From NCBI RefSeq assembly GCF_044904675.1, contig NZ_JADIKJ010000019.1, positions 10,516 through 74,515 on the forward strand: a stretch of 64,000 bases of DNA, in the 5' to 3' direction. The position numbers were made by a program, and so were the translations under genes. The notes beneath the pieces were generated by a model. It did no database searches, had not been told where the DNA came from, and worked only from the letters and a program-made list of their open reading frames with translations. Shown here piece by piece: positions 8,015 to 16,424 of this stretch (position 1 is its first letter; every line of letters starts with the position of its first letter). Source of the DNA: Dyella_B jejuensis (GTDB lineage Bacteria > Pseudomonadota > Gammaproteobacteria > Xanthomonadales > Rhodanobacteraceae).

Positions 8015-10762
8015 TTATTTTGGCGGCACCAACCGCAGCCGGGACGACTCATGGCGCGGATTGGGCGAAAGCATCCGCTCGATCTCCGACGGCGGCAGGC
8101 CGCGCGCGTAGTAATAGCCTTGCCCCTCGTTGCACCCGGCGCGCAACATGAATTCATGCTGCTCGGCGGTTTCGATGCCTTCGGCGATCGTGCACATGCC
8201 AAGGCTCTTGGCGATCGCCAGCATCGCCTCGACGATCGCCACATCGTTGGCGCTGTCCGGCAGATCGGTGACGAACGAGCGGTCGATCTTGAGGAAATCG
8301 ATGCCCGACAGTTTCAGATAGGCCAGCGAGGAATAGCCGGTACCGAAATCGTCGATGGCAATACCGATACCCAGCGCATGCAAGGCGTGCATGGTCTGTT
8401 CGGTGGCTTCGCCCAAGCGGAGAATGGCGCTTTCGGTGATTTCGAACAGCAGGCGATTGGGTGAAATCTGGCTGCTTTGCAAGGCCTGCTTGACGCCGTC
8501 GATAAAACCGGGATGCCCGAAGGTCGCGGCCGAGGCATTCAGCGCCACGCGCACCGGTGGCAATTTGGCCTGGTCCCACTGGCGGATTTGCGCGCATACG
8601 GCGCGCATGGTCCAGGCGTCGACGCGGCGGATCAAGCCGAGGCTTTCGGCCAGCGGAATGAATTCGTCCGGCATCAGCTCCCCGCGCTCAGGATGGCGCC
8701 AGCGCAGCAGCGCTTCCACCGCCACGATGCGTCCGGAACGCAGTTCCACGCTGGGCTGGAACACCAGGTGGAACTCGTCGCGCATCAACGCCTGGCGCAA
8801 GTCCGCGCCCAGCATCAGGCGCATGCGCGCGTCGGCGTGCATCAATGGCGTGTAGAAACGGAAGGTATTGCGTTCCTGCGTCTTGGCCGCATACATCGCC
8901 GCGTCCGCGTTGGCGATCAGCACCACCGGGTCACTGCCGTCCAGCGGATAGCCGGAGATACCGATGCTCGCGCTCATCACGATTTCGTAGTCGCCGATCA
9001 ACATCGGTTCGGAAAGACTCAGCAGCAGCCGGCTGGCGAACTGCGCCGCCTGCTCGCGCGTGCGCAGGCCACCCAGCAGCACGGTGAATTCGTCGCCGCC
9101 GATGCGGCTGGCCACGTCGTTCTCGCCCAGCTCGCGGCGGATGCGTTGCGCCACCTTCACCAGCAGGCGATCGCCGATGGCGTGGCTGTAGCTGTCGTTG
9201 ACGGCCTTGAACGCATCCAGATCCACGAACAGCACCGCAGCCGCGCCATTCATGCGTCCTGCCGCTTCGATGGCCTGCGCGCAATGGCGCTGGAATTCGC
9301 TGCGATTGGCCAGGCCGGTGAGCGGGTCGTGCGCCACCATGTATTCCAGTCGCTGGCGGTCCGCCTTGCTGCGCGTAATGTCGGTGACCACCGCGACGTA
9401 GTGCTGCACGCGGCCTTCGCTGTTGCGGATGGCACTGATGCTGAGCAGTTCCGGGTAGGACGATCCGTCCGACCGCCAGCTTTGCACTTCGCCGACCCAG
9501 TTGCCGCCTTCGGCCACCAGCTCCCAGATCGACGGCGGCAACGCGGAGCCGTCGGGCATGCGGCGCAATTCGTCGAAGCGGTGGTGTTGCAAGTATTGCA
9601 GCGTGTAGCCGGTGATGCGGGTATGCGCGGCGTTGACCGTGGTCACGCGGCGATCCGCGTCGGCGATGATCAGTCCTTCGGCCACGCTGGCCATCGCTTC
9701 GGCCGCGATGCGGCGCTCCTGCTCCATCGACACGCGATCGGAGATATCGCGCATCATCGCCTGCCGTACCGGCCGCGCGCCCCAGGTGGTGAGGCTGCTA
9801 TGCGTTTCCACCGTGCGCGCCACGCCGTTTTCGGAGCGCAGCAAGCCAATGGTGGAAGAGCCGGAGGAACGCATGCTGCCTTCCACGAACAGGTCGAGGA
9901 AATCCTTGCCAAGCAGTTCGTCCGGGTCGCGCCCGGTCCATGCACAGGTGGTGCGATTGACGCCCAGGATGCGGCCGAGCGCTTCGTCCACCATCACGAT
10001 CGCATCGGCGGCGCTGTCGAACAGCTGACGATAGCGTTCTTCGGTGCCGCGGATGCCGGCCAGGATGCGTCGCGCCATGCGTATCCACAGCAAGGACGCC
10101 AGCATGGCCATCAGCAGCACGCTGGCGAACAGCACCCGCCCCAGCCATGCCGCGCCCAGCGCGATATCCAGCGAGAACTCGTCGCTGCGCGGCTCGATGT
10201 AGTCGTTGAGTGCATCGATGCGCGCGCTCTGCCGGGCGATCTCTTCGGCCGAAGGCGTGCCATGGGCATAGGCCTGCCGCAGCTCCCCGGCGATAGCATC
10301 GAGTTCCTCGATGGCGCCGTCGACAGAGCGCCAGTCCGCCACCGCCTGGCCCATGTAGGGAGCGTGCGCGAAATGATCCAGGATGAAGACCATGCCCGGG
10401 ATGGCCGCGGGTATCACGCCAGCGCGTTTGAACGCCGCGCCCACCGCGTGCCGGTCGTAATGGCCGCTGGCGATCGCATCGCGCGCCCAGCGATCCGTGC
10501 GCACCACGTCGTAATTGCGCCGGAAACTATCCAGGCGTTCCGTATCGCCGCTGCGCGCGTAAGCGTAGAGATCGATGACACTCTGCTTCTGCGCTTTCGA
10601 CCACAGGCTTTCGCCGTTCAAAAAGCCGGCAAGCGTTACCTGGACCTGGAGCGCGCCCCAGGTCAGGCATAAAACCAGGCCGACAACCGCCGCAAGGCCG
10701 TATGCCAAAGGCATAAGACGCCGTAACAGCGGTCGTTGCTGAGCATTGCGGGCGGTACGCAT
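8015..10762 (-). CDS. membrane GGDEF/EAL cyclic-di-GMP protein with PAS domains
   Basis: A 915-residue inner-membrane signalling protein. The order is: membrane helix (~15-35), periplasmic sensor region (~40-200), second membrane helix (~205-230), PAS (from ERYRQLFDSAADAIVMVDE), second PAS with PAC (MASVAEGLIIADADRRV), GGDEF and EAL. The cyclase signature is intact (RIGGDEFTVLL, GGDEF at ~555-559). No RxxD inhibitory site precedes it. The phosphodiesterase domain begins with EALLRW (~683) and keeps FEITESAIL, DDFGTGYSSLAYLK and KIDRSFV, so it may be active. Net direction cannot be decided; dual-domain proteins with good EAL motifs often degrade c-di-GMP. Confidence 0.92.
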   Translation of the reverse strand: MRTARNAQQRPLLRRLMPLAYGLAAVVGLVLCLTWGALQVQVTLAGFLNGESLWSKAQKQSVIDLYAYARSGDTERLDSFRRNYDVVRTDRWARDAIASGHYDRHAVGAAFKRAGVIPAAIPGMVFILDHFAHAPYMGQAVADWRSVDGAIEELDAIAGELRQAYAHGTPSAEEIARQSARIDALNDYIEPRSDEFSLDIALGAAWLGRVLFASVLLMAMLASLLWIRMARRILAGIRGTEERYRQLFDSAADAIVMVDEALGRILGVNRTTCAWTGRDPDELLGKDFLDLFVEGSMRSSGSSTIGLLRSENGVARTVETHSSLTTWGARPVRQAMMRDISDRVSMEQERRIAAEAMASVAEGLIIADADRRVTTVNAAHTRITGYTLQYLQHHRFDELRRMPDGSALPPSIWELVAEGGNWVGEVQSWRSDGSSYPELLSISAIRNSEGRVQHYVAVVTDITRSKADRQRLEYMVAHDPLTGLANRSEFQRHCAQAIEAAGRMNGAAAVLFVDLDAFKAVNDSYSHAIGDRLLVKVAQRIRRELGENDVASRIGGDEFTVLLGGLRTREQAAQFASRLLLSLSEPMLIGDYEIVMSASIGISGYPLDGSDPVVLIANADAAMYAAKTQERNTFRFYTPLMHADARMRLMLGADLRQALMRDEFHLVFQPSVELRSGRIVAVEALLRWRHPERGELMPDEFIPLAESLGLIRRVDAWTMRAVCAQIRQWDQAKLPPVRVALNASAATFGHPGFIDGVKQALQSSQISPNRLLFEITESAILRLGEATEQTMHALHALGIGIAIDDFGTGYSSLAYLKLSGIDFLKIDRSFVTDLPDSANDVAIVEAMLAIAKSLGMCTIAEGIETAEQHEFMLRAGCNEGQGYYYARGLPPSEIERMLSPNPRHESSRLRLVPPK

Positions 10763-10844
10763 CGTGCCCCTATCTTAGAGCCTGTCATCCACAGTCCAAA
10801 CGAAACTGCTGACCTGACGTGTATCGCCCCAACCATGCGTTTAC

Positions 10845-11639
10845 TTAAGCGGCCGCCTCGCTGGCCAAAACGGCCTGCTCGGACAGCCATGGGTCACGAC
10901 GCACATCCAGACACCGATCCAGGGTAATCCTCATGCTTACGTAACTGCGTTTCACGCATTCTTGCAGGTATGCAGCTTCATCCGGGCGTGGAGACGTCCC
11001 TACCAGGGTGCAGACGATCTCCAGGGCCTCCCATGGGTGAGTATCATCATAGGCGGCGTGAAGCTGGAGCCAACGCAGGCTCTGCGCCCGGATGGCCTTG
11101 GGGAACGCTTCGGCGTAGGCCGCGCTCTCGTAAACCCGCTGCGACCATTCCCCGGTTGCGCCTTCCACCGCGTAGTTGGTGGCGATCATGCCTGCCGCCA
11201 GCGGTCCGCCGCGGCTTACTTCCTCGCACCAGTTGGACAAGGCATCCGTGCCGTAAGGACTGCTGCCATTCAATACTTCGCGTTCCGGTACGCCAGCGCC
11301 CTGGGCCCAGTTGAGCCAGTATTCGGCGTGATTCTGTTCCACCCGGATGTTGCGCACCAACCAGCGCCGGGCCATGTTTTCGCCCGGGCTGCGGCCATAG
11401 CGCGTCTTGAGCAGGTTGAGTGCCATATAGCCGGGAAAACGTTCAATCACCGGCCAGACACCCACCATGAAGTCGCGGGTGGCGGCGGCGTCCAGGCGGT
11501 TTTCGCGCATCAGCGGCCAGATGTCGTGTTCGACCACGCTCTGCTTGGCCGGCGCGCAGGCGGATACCAGGTCTTGCGCCCAACGCGGATAGCTGGATAG
11601 CTCGGTGAGGGCGCCGGTGCGTTCGAAATGTGCGTGCAT
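10845..11639 (-). CDS. TenA/PqqC-like (heme-oxygenase-fold diiron) protein
   Basis: A 264-residue soluble, mostly helical protein of the TenA/PqqC/HDO superfamily. GGAG lies eight bases before the chosen ATG; longer readings run into non-coding sequence. Candidate metal ligands sit in the helix pattern of HDO-type diiron oxidases: E and H in RVEQNHAEYW, E in NYAVEGATGEW, and D/H in HAAYDDTHPWEAL. Characterised HDO enzymes oxidise or cleave small amine or fatty acid substrates; classical TenA members hydrolyse thiamine fragments. No thiamine gene is nearby, so a TenA role is not supported by context. Substrate unknown. Confidence 0.7.
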   Translation of the reverse strand: MHAHFERTGALTELSSYPRWAQDLVSACAPAKQSVVEHDIWPLMRENRLDAAATRDFMVGVWPVIERFPGYMALNLLKTRYGRSPGENMARRWLVRNIRVEQNHAEYWLNWAQGAGVPEREVLNGSSPYGTDALSNWCEEVSRGGPLAAGMIATNYAVEGATGEWSQRVYESAAYAEAFPKAIRAQSLRWLQLHAAYDDTHPWEALEIVCTLVGTSPRPDEAAYLQECVKRSYVSMRITLDRCLDVRRDPWLSEQAVLASEAAA

Positions 11640-11958
11640 ATGCAAATCTCCACTTAGGTGTATAGGGTCGTTTCGGCCTTGATGCAGGCCGATACCAGGG
11701 CTTGAGGATGGCCCCGGCCCTGCCATAGTGGTCGCCTCGTGCGGTGGTTGCGACCGTCCTTTACCCCTGGGTCGGCGGGCGCTGCCAGAGCCGCTCGGAC
11801 AGGCCTCGACGCGCCGCGCCGGACGGGTTTCCGGTGCATCCACGCATGCGCTCCATGCTCGCCGCCGCTGGCGAGCATGCCGGTCACGATCGAGGGACGT
11901 ACGTGACGTGCGCGAGGACGAACCGAGGGCGAGCGGAACGCGAAGCTCTCGCGGCAAT
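11640..11958. other. 319-bp gap between panE and the HDO-like gene
   Basis: I see no convincing gene. The stretch holds the hairpin at 11854-11879 and must hold the promoter of the HDO-like gene, but no clear -35/-10 pair stands out. Confidence 0.5.
11854..11879. terminator. 10-bp perfect hairpin downstream of panE
   Basis: CATGCTCGCC pairs perfectly with GGCGAGCATG across a six-base loop, about 80 bp after the panE stop. No T-run follows on the minus strand, so it may be a Rho-assisted stop or a 3'-end stabiliser. Confidence 0.45.
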
Positions 11959-12894
11959 TCAGCTCGCGGCCGACCGCGAACGCCTGGACTCATACGCCTT
12001 CAGGTGGGCATACGCCAGCCGCAGCATCGGCAGGTCCAGGCCGCACGATTCGCCGCGTGCCAACAAGTCGCCGATCACGTGATCGGCCTCCACCGCGCCG
12101 CCCTGTTCCAGATCGCGCATCATCGAAGCGCTCAGCGTGGAAGCTTGCTCGGTGAGTACCGAGCGGGCGCGCTGCAACACGGCCTCGCCCGGCAAATGTC
12201 CAGTTGCCTCGGCGACGCGGCGGCAATCATCCAGCAGTCCGAGCGTTGCCTGCATGCCACCCGGCGTCGCCACGATATCGCCTACTGGCGCGCGCATCAG
12301 GCAGGTAATGCCGGCCAGCGAAGCGAGGAACACCCATTTGTCCCACATGTCCTGCACGATGGCGCCGCTGAGGCGCGATTCGAACTGCGCTTTCGACATG
12401 GCTTGCGCGATGCCTTGCACGCGCGTCGACCGGCTGCCGTCGCGCTCACCGAAAGTAAGGCCGTGCGATCGATTGAGATGCCGCACGGTACCTTCGTCAT
12501 CCAGCGTGGCGGCAATCACGCATTGGCCGCCCAGCACGCGCGCGGCACCGAAACGCGCTTCGAGCAGATCCAGGTGCCGCATGCCGTTGAGCAGCGGCAG
12601 GATCGCCGTGTCCGCGCCCACCGCCGGCGCCATGTCATCGATCACCTGCGGCAAGTGATACGCCTTGCAGCTGACGATGACCAGATCAAAGGGTTGATCC
12701 AATGCATGTGCCTGCACGGTGGGCGGCGACGGCAAGCTTGCATCGCCCAGCGGACTGCGGATCACCAGGCCGCTGCGCGCCAGCCTGTCCGCGCGCCGCT
12801 TGCGTACCAGGAAGGTGACGTGCTGGCCGCTTTCCAGCAAGCGTCCGCCAAAATAGCCGCCGATCGCGCCGGCTCCCACCATCAATATTTTCAT
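11959..12894 (-). CDS. panE: 2-dehydropantoate 2-reductase
   Basis: NADPH-dependent reduction of 2-dehydropantoate to pantoate in pantothenate/CoA synthesis. 311 residues from MKILMVGAGAIGGYFGGRLL, which carries the Rossmann motif GxGxxG at the very N-terminus as usual for PanE/ApbA. The family's catalytic region is visible as CVIAATLDDEG and DMWDKWVFLASLAGITCLMR (central Lys and Asn/Gly segments). It is divergent from dbpA; no other pan gene is nearby. Some family members act on other 2-keto acids, so a different substrate is possible. Confidence 0.85.
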   Translation of the reverse strand: MKILMVGAGAIGGYFGGRLLESGQHVTFLVRKRRADRLARSGLVIRSPLGDASLPSPPTVQAHALDQPFDLVIVSCKAYHLPQVIDDMAPAVGADTAILPLLNGMRHLDLLEARFGAARVLGGQCVIAATLDDEGTVRHLNRSHGLTFGERDGSRSTRVQGIAQAMSKAQFESRLSGAIVQDMWDKWVFLASLAGITCLMRAPVGDIVATPGGMQATLGLLDDCRRVAEATGHLPGEAVLQRARSVLTEQASTLSASMMRDLEQGGAVEADHVIGDLLARGESCGLDLPMLRLAYAHLKAYESRRSRSAAS

Positions 12895-13079
12895 GTCGCG
12901 GTTCACCTTGTGCACGAGGCCGGGATGCTTTCGATGGCCATGATCCGGAACGACGGAAGCCACCGATGGAATCCAGAACGCGCCCCATTATCCACAATGA
13001 CGCACGTCCGGCGGCGCGTGGCAGGCGACCAATCGCGCGGGCATGCACTCGGCAAGGCGCGCTCATGCGATCATGACGC

Positions 13080-14459
13080 ATGACCGCCTTCACCGCCCTT
13101 CCGCTCAAGCCCGCCCTGCTCGCCAGCCTCGAAACGCTCGGCTACAACGACATGACACCGATCCAGGCACAAAGCCTGCCGGCGATGTTGGAAGGCCGCG
13201 ACGTGATCGCCCAGGCGCAGACCGGCAGCGGCAAGACCGCGGCCTTCGGCTTGAGCCTGTTACAACAGCTGAGCGTGGAAACCATCCGCTTGCAGGCCTT
13301 GGTGCTATGCCCGACCCGCGAACTGGCGGACCAGGTAAGCAAGGCGATCCGCAAGCTTGCGGCGAACATTCCCAACGTCAAGCTGCTGACCCTGTGCGGC
13401 GGCATGCCGCTGGGCCCGCAGCTGGCATCGCTGGCGCATGACCCGCATATCGTGGTCGGCACGCCTGGCCGGGTGCAGGAACATCTCAAGCGTGGCAGCC
13501 TGCATGGCGGCGGCATCAAGGTGCTGGTATTGGACGAAGCGGACCGCATGCTGGACATGGGTTTCGGCGACGCCATCGACGACATTGTCGGCCGCATCGC
13601 CAAGCATCATCAAACACTGCTGTTCTCGGCCACCTATCCGGACGAGATCCGCGAAGCGAGCCGGCGCCTGCAGCGCGATCCGATCACCGTCACCGTGGAA
13701 GCCCCTGTCGAATCAAAACCGTCGATCGAGCAACAGTTCGTCGAGATCGAGCCCGCCCACAAGCTCGATGCCTTGGCGCAACTGCTCGCGGGCGAACGTG
13801 GCCAGCACGCGCTGGTGTTCTGCAATATGCGGCGCGACGTGGATGCGGTGGCCGAGGAACTGGATCGCCGCGGCTATTCCGCATTGGCCCTGCATGGCGA
13901 CATGGAACAGCGCGATCGCGATGAAGTGCTGGTGCGTTTCGCCAACCGCAGCTGTGCCGTGCTGGTGGCTACCGACGTGGCCGCGCGCGGACTCGACATT
14001 ACCTCGCTGCCGCTGGTGATCAGCTACGACATCGCGCACGATCCGGACACGCACACCCATCGTATCGGCCGCACCGGCCGCGCGGGGCAATCCGGCCTGG
14101 CGATCACGCTGTGCACGCCGCGCGAGAAACCGAAGGCGGACAATATCGAAGCGGCGCTCGGCGCATCGCTGCCCTGGCGCACGCTGAAACCTTCGCCGCC
14201 GCGCGGCAAGACCTTGAACCTGGCGCCGATGAAAACGCTGGTGATCGATGCCGGTCGCCAGGACAAGCTCCGGCCCGGCGATATTCTCGGCGCACTGACG
14301 GGCGATGCCGGCCTCGCTGCCAACGACATCGGCAAGATCGATGTTTTCGCCACGCGCGCCTACGTGGCAATCAGCCGGGCACTCGCCAATAAAGCCCTTG
14401 AACGGCTGCGTGCCGGCAAGATCAAGGGACGCAATTTCCGGGTCCGCGCGCTGGGGTAA
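13080..14459 (+). CDS. dbpA: ATP-dependent RNA helicase DbpA
   Basis: A DEAD-box helicase of 459 residues acting in late 50S ribosome assembly on 23S rRNA. All motifs are visible: Q motif (TPIQAQSLPAML), AQTGSGKTAAF, PTRELADQ, VLDEADRMLDMGF, FSATYP, LVATDVAARGLDI and HRIGRTGRAG. The C-terminal ~75 residues (KTLVIDAGRQDKLRPGDILGALTG onwards) form the DbpA-type RNA-binding domain that recognises hairpin 92. Length and order match E. coli DbpA. Its start is divergent from panE with 185 bp between. Confidence 0.96.
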   Translation: MTAFTALPLKPALLASLETLGYNDMTPIQAQSLPAMLEGRDVIAQAQTGSGKTAAFGLSLLQQLSVETIRLQALVLCPTRELADQVSKAIRKLAANIPNVKLLTLCGGMPLGPQLASLAHDPHIVVGTPGRVQEHLKRGSLHGGGIKVLVLDEADRMLDMGFGDAIDDIVGRIAKHHQTLLFSATYPDEIREASRRLQRDPITVTVEAPVESKPSIEQQFVEIEPAHKLDALAQLLAGERGQHALVFCNMRRDVDAVAEELDRRGYSALALHGDMEQRDRDEVLVRFANRSCAVLVATDVAARGLDITSLPLVISYDIAHDPDTHTHRIGRTGRAGQSGLAITLCTPREKPKADNIEAALGASLPWRTLKPSPPRGKTLNLAPMKTLVIDAGRQDKLRPGDILGALTGDAGLAANDIGKIDVFATRAYVAISRALANKALERLRAGKIKGRNFRVRALG

Positions 14460-14762
14460 AGGTGCGTTCCGTTTCCAGCCTGCGGGCGCTCGCAAAATCC
14501 ACGCGCGCCAATGATGGCAAGGCACGCAAGCATCCTTGCCTGACCGTATCGTAGCGGTCGACCATCCGCGTGAATATTTTCGCGAGTCCCTTGCCGTACA
14601 CAAATGCGGATATTTCGATCGCGTGCATACGCCACTGCGCTGATGCTGTCGCAAGAGCCCACAAGTACCGCGAACGGAAACCCCAACAACAGCGTTCCAG
14701 CAGCGGGCAGGCAGGCCAGTCCGTATTGGCATCGCCATTGGCAGCCAATAGACCGGCCGACG
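14460..14762. other. 303-bp gap between convergent dbpA and ZIP genes
   Basis: No confident gene. A minus-strand reading of ~68 codons beginning at 14628 (MHAIEISAFVYGKGLAK) exists but overlaps the dbpA end, lacks a ribosome-binding site and resembles nothing I know. Confidence 0.4.
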
Positions 14763-15509
14763 TCAGCGCCCCTGATCCAGCAGGGCAGCCGCCCACATGA
14801 AAACCAAACCCGCCGCGACACCCAGCGCGGGCGTAAAGCGATGACGCTTGTCCAAAGCCTGCCACATGCCGGGCAGCACATCGCCACATGCCAGATAGAG
14901 CGTGGTGCCGGCCGCCAGCGCCAGACTCGTTCCCAGAAAAGCATGAGAAAGGCCGACCGTGGTCATGGCAAGCGCGCCAAGCGGAAGAGCTGCCGTGGTC
15001 GCCACCGACAGCGCGAACGCGCGGCGCGGCAGATAACCGCCCGCGACAAGCACGCCTGCATTGCCCATCTCCCTGGGCAATTCGTGGGCCATGATAGCCA
15101 GCGCCACGATCATGCCTAGCGTGGGATCGATCGCAAAACTGGCGCCGATCACGATGCCGTCGACGAAATGGTGCAAGGTATCGCCAATGATATTCATGCG
15201 CGCGAACGCCGCGGTGGAAGACGGTGTACGCACGGCGCGCACGACACATTCGAGAGCAAGCAGGCAAAGCACGCCAAGTGCGATGCGCCCTCCCGCCTGG
15301 CTGGCGGTGATGCCGCGCGCCATCGCCTCAGGCAGCATGTGCAACAGCGCATCGCCGATCAGGAGACCGGCAGCAGTAGCCTGCAACCATGGCAGCCATC
15401 CGTGCAGGTGCCGCGTCGGCAACCAGACCACCAGCCGGGCCGACAACGACGCGCCCGCTACCACCACACTGGCAGCCAAAGCACCGGAAACGTCGAAATC
15501 TTGCTGCAT
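14763..15509 (-). CDS. ZIP-family metal (zinc) importer
   Basis: A 248-residue membrane protein with about eight hydrophobic helices. The ZIP signature is in helix 4/5: NIIGDTLHHFVDGIVIGASF and IMAHELPREMGNAGVLV, carrying the His/Glu/Asp metal ligands (HHFVDG, HELPREMG). Helix 2 has HMLPEAM. Members move Zn2+ and sometimes Fe2+/Mn2+ into the cytoplasm. The start MQQDFDVSG was chosen so that the protein begins just before the first helix. A perfect Zur-like palindrome 26 bp upstream indicates repression when zinc is plentiful. Confidence 0.88.
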   Translation of the reverse strand: MQQDFDVSGALAASVVVAGASLSARLVVWLPTRHLHGWLPWLQATAAGLLIGDALLHMLPEAMARGITASQAGGRIALGVLCLLALECVVRAVRTPSSTAAFARMNIIGDTLHHFVDGIVIGASFAIDPTLGMIVALAIMAHELPREMGNAGVLVAGGYLPRRAFALSVATTAALPLGALAMTTVGLSHAFLGTSLALAAGTTLYLACGDVLPGMWQALDKRHRFTPALGVAAGLVFMWAAALLDQGR

Positions 15510-15534
15510 GCGGGCGTGCCCTCTGGACTGCGTA

Positions 15535-15552
15535 GCAATGTTATAACATTGC
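15535..15552. promoter_or_regulatory. Zur-box-like palindrome upstream of the ZIP gene
   Basis: A perfect 18-bp palindrome GCAATGTTATAACATTGC. Its core ATGTTATAACAT matches the known Zur operator core of proteobacteria. It lies 26 bp upstream of the ZIP start codon, where a bound repressor would block the promoter, and about 250 bp upstream of the divergent DUF2946 gene. Confidence 0.75.
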
Positions 15553-15802
15553 ATTCAAGGCCGCGCCATGACAAGGTGCCGCCAGCCCATCAAGACGCGC
15601 CGACATAGATATGCAAGCTAATGCGTCAAGACATTTCCCATGCCGTCATCGCGATACGCGAGCACGCCGCCTGTACACCGCCCATCACTGCCATGCGTGC
15701 AATCGCGTGTAATGCGACACGCTGTCACATGATCTTCGCCTGCTTTGATGCGATCATGCCTGGAGCCTGCTCCAGGCTTGCAATGCTTCCAGGGTATCGA
15801 GC

Positions 15803-16174
15803 TTGTTGAAACGCGCAGCACAACAACGATGTGTCGTATGGCTGGCCTTGGCCGCCATGCTGCTGATTGTGCTGATGCCGGTGGTTTCGCGTTCCATGCC
15901 CATGACCGGCGCAATGACGGGCATGGCCGCCGATTGCGCGATGCACGCGGAACACGCAGGCCACCAGCAGCCAGGCCATCCCGAAGATCCCACCGCGCGC
16001 TGCGGGTATTGCGTGTTGTTCATGCATACCCCGGCGATCGGATTCATGGCGCCGCCGACGCTGCCGCCAGCCGATCTCGTGTCGTTTACGCCGACCGCCA
16101 AGCCGTCGCCCGGTACGTTGCCGGCTCCACTGCTGAGCGCGCATCCGCGCGGACCACCCCGCGCCTACTGCTGA
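15803..16174 (+). CDS. DUF2946-type exported small protein, Met/His-rich
   Basis: A 123-residue protein with an N-terminal membrane segment (VVWLALAAMLLIVLMPVV), a Met/His-rich stretch (residues ~31-58, e.g. MPMTGAMTGM and HAEHAGHQQPGH) and a CGYCVLF motif typical of DUF2946. Such genes commonly sit beside TonB-dependent metal receptors, as here (receptor 250 bp downstream). The Met/His clusters suggest copper binding; this is inference. The start is a TTG preceded by AGGG; no in-frame ATG fits. Confidence 0.7.
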   Translation: MLKRAAQQRCVVWLALAAMLLIVLMPVVSRSMPMTGAMTGMAADCAMHAEHAGHQQPGHPEDPTARCGYCVLFMHTPAIGFMAPPTLPPADLVSFTPTAKPSPGTLPAPLLSAHPRGPPRAYC

Positions 16175-16424
16175 CGGCGCTTCGCGGCGCTGCGCTCACT
16201 TCAACGCACGGCGCCTGCCTTTAGCTCTCGCGGGAAGAAGGCCGGGAATGGCCGGGCTTGGCTTGCGCGGAATCGCGCCGCCGCAAACAGCCCATGCATT
16301 CGACTGCATGGATCAGCGTCGTTTGCCACGCCTGCTCCCGGACCTGGGAGCGCCCTGCGTTGCCGCCTTTTTTTACCTGCGCCGCATTTGTATCGGCAAA
16401 AGCAGAACGGAAATCCTATCCATC

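Noticed and set aside
8477..10672. A 731-codon plus-strand open frame opposite the GGDEF/EAL gene
   Set aside because: The opposite strand encodes a complete multi-domain protein with all motifs; the long antisense frame is a by-product of high GC codon use and shows His/Arg/Gln-rich non-protein composition.
14422..14628. Minus-strand ~68-codon frame starting MHAIEISAFVYGKGLAK
   Set aside because: It overlaps the dbpA 3' end, has no ribosome-binding site and no recognisable homologue; possibly an eroded fragment.
16175..16424. Cobalamin riboswitch or Zur box in the TonB receptor leader
   Set aside because: No B12-box or ATGTTATAACAT-like palindrome is seen in the leader.
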